Source: Malus domestica (lineage: Eukaryota > Streptophyta > Magnoliopsida > Rosales > Rosaceae). Taken from it: DNA of 64,000 nt. Below, one piece after another: positions 58,713 through 64,000 of the stretch. Each line of letters opens with the position of its first letter. Positions within the stretch are counted from its first letter, which is position 1. The DNA lies in assembly GCF_042453785.1 (NCBI RefSeq), contig NC_091664.1:31544501-31608500 (forward strand), in the 5' to 3' direction. The notes beneath the pieces are model-generated. The model saw only the letters and a list, made by a program, of their open reading frames with translations. It was not told the DNA's origin and did no database searches. The position numbers and the translations under genes were made by a program.

Positions 58713-59224
58713 TGTTGATGCACAAAATCAGCGAAGACTTTGGTACAACAGAAAGTGTCAGGTTTTGTGACCTTCGCTTGGTTGCTTCGGTCACTAGTGA
58801 GGATAAGTACGTAAATGAATAGAGACAGAGAAGCAAACACAGGATGTACGTGGTTCACCCAGATTGGCTACGTCCACGGAGTAGAGGAGTTCTTATTAGT
58901 AGTGAAGGGCTTACACAAGTACAAAGGATCAAGCTCTCAATTTAGTGAGTTCTTGTGAATGATTTAACACAAATGGCATTAGGCAATATTGTGGGGGAAT
59001 GACCCCTATTTATAGAAAAACTTGTAGCTTTGTCACATTGACATGTGTCATGTTGTGATTGGTTCTTGATGTCGACACGTGCTGCGCTCTGATTGGCTTC
59101 TAATCTTGACACGTGTCGAGTAGTGATTGGCCTCCTGGTCGGAGGGGAACTCTTCTGGGTCCTTGACAGTATAGCGTTGGCCGATGCTCGGTAGTTTCGG
59201 GATTGGTCAAGTATGGTACAAACA
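58713..59224 (-). repeat. 5' LTR of the Tat element
   Basis: 512 bp, TGTTGATGCA to GGTACAAACA on the plus strand. The minus-strand TATA box (inverse of CTATTTATAG) near 59008 is the expected promoter. Confidence 0.97.
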
Positions 59225-59229
59225 ATATG
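59225..59229. repeat. Target-site duplication ATATG, right copy
   Basis: Exact repeat of 46786-46790. It defines the insertion point inside the outer LTR. Confidence 0.95.
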
Positions 59230-60103
59230 AAAAGTATGATTTGAGATATATGATGCATATGAATGAATGGTGCGGCGGACGCACAGGTGAGTATCAGGTG
59301 AGTATTTAATTACTGTTATGATGATGTTGATGTATATTGAGCTCAAATCCTGCACCTTGGTTTAGTGCTTATAGTATTCACCGCATCGCACGCTCGCCTT
59401 GGATCCAAGTAGATGCTGGTCGCACAGTCCACGCGGAGTGGGTGCGACGGGCCAGTCGAAGAGTGTTAGTGAGATTTCGACTGGTGGGTGACCTTAGATT
59501 ATGTGCACAGATGATTAATGAGAGAAGCACTAGAGCGTAACCTATGTGCAGAAGGCCGTACAGGTCACAGAGGTGACTCCGGCAGAGTGATAGTGATAGA
59601 TTTTGAGCTCTAGATTCAACCGTACAGGGCTATTAGAGGGCCTCCGGTTGATTTCTTTCTTGCACCTGATATGATTATTGTTGATGCATTCATACTTAAC
59701 TGATCAATTTAAACATGGCATGGCATAACTGATATGAAAATGTTGAGTTAATGAAAAGTAAGTATTGAGAATATATATGTATATTTATATTTTACATTTC
59801 TGGGAAAGTATACAGGTTTTACGGAGAGGGGTTACAACGTTTTGAGAAATGTTTGGATTTGGAAAAGAATTGTTTTACTGACCCACTCAATTTTGGTTTT
59901 GCGCCCCTCCAGGTTCAGGAATCACAAAGGTGTGGTGACTACGAGGAATTCAGCGGGGTTCTGACAGATTGGACAAAATTAGGACTCACCTTCGGGTATA
60001 TCAAATTATAAATTGTATAATTAAAGCTTCCGTACTGTGCAAATGGTTACGTCACTCTCACGTGACGGCCAGCATGCCCTCCTTCGGGACGGGGTGTGTC
60101 AGT

Positions 60104-60115
60104 TGGTATCAGAGC
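60104..60115 (+). promoter_or_regulatory. Primer-binding site of the outer gypsy element
   Basis: TGGTATCAGAGC, complementary to the 3' end of initiator tRNA-Met, two bases after the LTR end. Confidence 0.9.
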
Positions 60116-63100
60116 ATGGTTGCAATCTTGGACATCTTGAGAAGTTTCTAGTGAATTCTGTCAGAACTACACCGCCTCGTAGCAAGCCACTTAGTTAGAG
60201 GAAGTTAGTCTCCCTAATATAGCGGTTTTGGGGGAAACTATTACTATGGTGATTCAGTCTATTGTCTAAAGGGACATTTTAAGATGGGTTATGAGTTGAA
60301 TTTGAATCACTTAAGAGAAATGATGAACCTGAGGGAGCGAAGTAACGGTTTAACCATTTGGAAAAGATGTTTCGGATTATGCAAGTCAAAGGAATCTTCC
60401 TTCTGACAAGGGGTCGAGATGACTACCTGGTTTTGGTTATGAATTTGTATCCTGGTGGAAACAGGAGTATGATTTGTTGTCACCGGAGGAACAGTCGATT
60501 GAGAATTGTTTAAGGACTTGTTTAAGGAAAAGTTTATCCCTCCGGCATTTATCGATGGTAGTAAACAAGAGTTTACAAATATGAGACAAGGAAGGTGATG
60601 ATCGAGGGATATTATAGAAAGTTTTCAGACTTGCCTCGTTTCATCCAGATATTGTTGTTAATTTGGTGGAGGTGTTATGTTGTTTTAAGCTGGGTGGCAA
60701 AAAGGGAAGTGGTATTTTGGGTGACCACTATCCATTGTACTTCTTACCAGGAATATACGAGATGCTGTTGAGTCTTGAGGACTCTGAGAGCATGATCAAC
60801 GAGAGTAAAGAGGAATAAGAAATGAATGGGAATCAAAAGAAGACGATAAAGTTAATGATTCGTCATATCAAGGAGATAGAAAGATTCAGAGCTTCGAAAG
60901 AAGTGAAGCTAGAGTTAATTCTTCCAGCTGAGGTTTTAATGTCGCTGGTCAGAGTAAAAGTGATGGATATACTGGTAATCCCAGATATTTGAGACAAGGT
61001 GTCTCGAGTAAAGGAAATGTACCTTGTGCAGCAGGTACAAAATTAACACTTTGGGAAGTGTGAAATTAATGAATGTGTTTATGTGAACAGAGGGGACACA
61101 GAATTGTGAATCGTCCCTAGAATCAGTTGTACTCAACAATTTTCCATGATATCATAGTGTCAATTCAGCAGGTTTATGAACTTAGTAGTTTGGTCGGATT
61201 GACCGTGAGTACAGAGAGATTTGATGAATTATATGTTCAGCCGTACAGACCATGAGAGGTGGATCTGGCTGACGCATGAGAAATTGGTGAGCTATAGGCT
61301 CGGCCGTACCGACCACGCGGAGTGGATCCGGCCGACGTATTATTGAGATGAGATTTGAATCAGCCGTATTGGTCATTCTAGTTGACTTCGGCTGATATAT
61401 TTCTTATTATGTATGTTATTACCTAGAGAGTAGTAAATAAATGTAGTTAAGACGAGTGTATGTATTTTGCATTGAGTGACAAAATAGTAATGTTATATCT
61501 TTGAGAGTGGTTGCCTACTTATCGAGACAACGATGATTTATTAGTATTGCGGGCTGCAGACCGTAATATTAATAACTCATTCGTGGATTCGTTAAGCAAG
61601 TAACCCGGTAGATTATTTTATGTTAGTATTGTACTTATTTAGAATGCTTAATAATAATAGAATATATATTGTATCAGTTAATTCTGTTCCATTAGATTGG
61701 TTGGTTATAATTGTGACAAGACGGAATGTTACGGGAAACCAGTACTTTCCATCGATCTGGATGATCAGAGGTTACCTTAATGAGTGGGCATGCAAAGTGA
61801 AGTGAGTTCAGCCATTATTTATGTTGTGAAAGCAAAGAGATTGTTTTGAAAGGCTGTCAAAAATACTTAGCTCATGTGGTGCTAAATGATGTTGTTTGGA
61901 GTAGTGTGAATAATGTCGAAAGGGTTAGACTTTTCTTGATGTCTTCCCTGAAAGTATACCTGGATTGTCTTCAGGCAGAGATATGAGGTTCATTATTGAT
62001 TTGTTGCCAGGTATAAATTTATATTGGAGATTGGTTCATGATGAGTTAAGGGAATTGGAAATTTAGTTGAAAGAATTGGTTGATAAAAGTTTCATTCAAC
62101 CTAGTACAACACCTTTGAGGAGCACCAGTTTGTTGGTGAGAAAGAAAATGGACTTAGAGATTGTTCATTGATTATAGACAATGGAATTGGTAACGATCGA
62201 GAACCGTTATCCATGATAGTGTACTGATGTTTATTTAACCAGCTCTGAAGTAATTGCGAAGATTCAAAGATTGAACTGAGATCTGGTTACTACCAATTGA
62301 ATATTATAAGTGACGTTGATCATAAGATGGTTTTCTGGACTTGTTATGGTCCTTATGAAGTTTTGTGATGCTATGTGGATACTCATGCGGTTTTATGAGT
62401 TGATGGATGAAGTATTCCAATAATGCCTTGATAAATTGATATCATTTTCATTGAAGATATTCTGGCATATTCTGAGCCAGAGCAGAGCATGTAAACGTAT
62501 TAAGTCGGTGGAACAAAGATTGGAAGAATGTCGATTGTATGCTAAGTTTAGCAAATGCGAATGTTGGATGAATCAAGTGGCATTCTGAGATTGGTTATAT
62601 CTGCTTAAGGTATTCAAATGAATTTTTAAAAGGCAGCATAATTGAGAATTTGGAACAACCACGAGTCGTAATTGAGATTTGGAATTTCTTAACTTACCAG
62701 GCTATCTTGGATGGTTGTGAAAGAATTTTTAGTCATTGCTTTGTCATTGACGAGACTGTTGAGAAAAGAGGTTATGTATGAGTGGGAAGGAAATTGTGAG
62801 CAAAGGATTCAACAACTGAAGTATTTCCTCACTCATGCACGTATTTTGGTATTCCCAGAGAATAGTGGTAATCATAAATTTTAGTGATGTTTCTTGAATG
62901 GTATTGGAGGCATGTTGATGCAAATGTTAGGGTGATTGCATACGTTTCACGATAAATGGAATCTCATAAGATGAATTACCCTACGGGTGACTTGGAAGTC
63001 ATGATTACCATCCTTGCTGTGAAGTTATGAAGGCATTATATTTGGTAAGAATGCAAGATTTTTACGAATCCAAAAAGTCTTCAATATCCATTACTCGGAA

Positions 63101-64000
63101 GGATTTTGATCTAAGGTAGCGAAGGTAAATTTAATTGTTTAATGTATATGATTGTACGACCAGGGTGATCGTAAAGTTTGTTCTAGCTGAAGCACTTGGT
63201 GAGAAGACTACAGTAAGATTAATGTCTGGCACGTTTGCCAAGAGTATCATCATGTGGATTGAAAACCAACGGAAGAAAAATTAAGAATGGAAGATCGAGA
63301 AGAAGTTATATTTGTTAAATTTCAAGTTAGGCCTGTTTGGTAAGGTCGTACTCGAAACTTAAATGTTTGACGAGGAAATTTAAGAATTAACCAAGGCAGA
63401 GAAAGAAGGGAAAAAGAATGAGTACATGATTCGTGAATCAAATGGTATGTGAATACAAGCAAATGAAAAGTATGTGCCTAATGCTGTGGGTTTAAAGCAA
63501 GCAATTTTGGACGAAGTACATTGTTCAACTTCTGCAATATTCCGAAAGTAATAAGATTTATCATACCATTTGACAGTTTTATTTGGTCAGCGGATTGAGG
63601 CAGAAAGAAATAAACCTTTGGATTGAGATAATTATTTTCTGTTTCGCAGTGGAAATGGAAAGATATTACTTTGGATTATGTGTACAAGTTTCCTTGTACA
63701 TAGGATGGTTATGATCGAATTTGAAGTGATAGTTGGTCAATGTACCAAGTTAGTACATTTACTCCAGTGTTGAGTAACAGTACTTATTTGTTTTATGGAA
63801 AAGAGAATTGGATTACAGAACTCCTGAGTTCTTAAGTATGTTGGGTGCGCAATTTCCGAAATAACGCCATAAAGTCCATGAAGCGTGTCGTGTGGATGGA
63901 ATGTTTCTGGGTAGAGGAAGATTCGATCAAGAAAGAGTTTTAGTAGACCCTGAGACTATGGATGAGTCTCCTCAAAGTATTCAGGTGATTAAGTTTAACC
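60116..64000 (+). pseudogene. Decayed gag-pol of the outer Del/Tekay-type gypsy element
   Basis: No long frame survives, but ordered remnants can be read by switching frames. A gag piece lies near 60420-60580 (like KEKFIPPAFIDG). The protease-RT linker near 61935-62010 reads FPESIPGLSS..RFIIDLLPG. RT pieces follow: near 62150-62215 (a decayed IDYRQ region), 62440-62470 (FIEDILAYS in place of the YxDD box) and 62530-62580 (LYAKFSKCE). RNase H remains are at 62890-63000 and integrase remains at about 63430-63900. Stops and small deletions are frequent throughout. The order gag-RT-RNase H-integrase and the tRNA-Met primer site fit a chromovirus of Del/Tekay type. The element runs off the window. 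Confidence 0.75.

Larger units (their letters stand above)
46791..59224 (-). mobile_element. Young Tat-lineage Ty3/gypsy retrotransposon, 12.4 kb, nested
   Basis: This is a complete LTR retrotransposon on the minus strand. It has 512-bp LTRs at both ends, a perfect 5-bp ATATG target duplication, a primer-binding site next to the right LTR, a polypurine-like tract next to the left LTR, and a gag-pol polyprotein with gag, protease, RT, two RNase H domains and integrase in that order. The second RNase H and the very long region (about 5.3 kb) between integrase and 3' LTR identify the Tat lineage (Ogre/Retand/Grande relatives). That 3' region holds an opposite-strand ORF and several tandem repeats. 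The LTRs differ at 2 of 512 positions, so the insertion is recent. Confidence 0.97.
45400..60101 (+). mobile_element. 5' LTR of an old Del/Tekay-type gypsy element, split by a later insertion
   Basis: The LTR begins TGTCACAGTCCGTCCCG at 45400 and ends CGGGACGGGGTGTGTCA at 60101. The two ends are imperfect inverses (CGTCCCG / CGGGACG). Directly after it, with two bases between, stands TGGTATCAGAGC (60104-60115), the initiator-tRNA-Met primer-binding site. The LTR halves are 45400-46790 and 59225-60101. Removing the inserted element and one ATATG copy leaves an LTR of about 2.26 kb, long as in Del/Tekay chromoviruses. Its 3' LTR lies beyond the window. Confidence 0.85.

Noticed and set aside
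1..64000. CRISPR arrays, prokaryotic operons, tRNA and rRNA genes
   Set aside because: I looked for spaced direct repeats, tRNA A/B boxes and rRNA-like blocks. The only regular arrays are satellite-type repeats inside the retrotransposon.

Overview
The window is plant nuclear DNA. It is AT-rich, its genes carry many introns with GT..AG junctions, and well over a third of it is transposable-element sequence. The FT protein and the repeat families look like Rosaceae tribe Maleae (apple or pear). That placement rests on recognition from memory, not on a search.

Layout. The left edge holds the last exon of a BAHD acyltransferase (203-1168, +). Facing it is a complete four-exon FLOWERING LOCUS T gene (1857-3836, -). 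From about 4 to 16 kb there is no gene, only small mobile elements: a TRIM-like element, several MITEs, an ATATCG-rich inverted-repeat element, two solo LTRs and a Mutator-like element with a 9-bp target duplication. From 17 to 42 kb lies a gene-rich block: the CAF-1 large subunit FAS1 (12 exons, 835 aa), a plastid stearoyl-ACP desaturase (3 exons, 393 aa), a four-pass membrane protein of unknown function, a Tat-SF1/CUS2-type splicing factor (13 exons, 466 aa) and a single-exon mitochondrial-type PPR protein. The exon models for FT, FAS1, the desaturase and the splicing factor were built by hand. Each keeps frame from ATG to stop.

From 43 kb to the end everything is mobile DNA. Two Mutator-like MITEs precede a nested retrotransposon pair. 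An old, decayed Ty3/gypsy element of Del/Tekay type on the + strand has its 5' LTR (45400-60101) split by a young Tat-lineage Ty3/gypsy element on the - strand (46791-59224). The young element has 512-bp LTRs that differ at two positions, a perfect ATATG target duplication, a dual-RNase-H polyprotein with one in-frame stop, and a long 3' region. That 3' region carries a separate antisense ORF with its own promoter-like and poly(A)-like signals, plus three kinds of tandem repeat.

The host genes are unrelated housekeeping or developmental genes and do not form a pathway cluster. The most unusual part is the antisense transcription unit inside the Tat element and the duplicated sequence that brackets it. 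I found no tRNA or rRNA gene, no CRISPR array and no bacterial-type operon.
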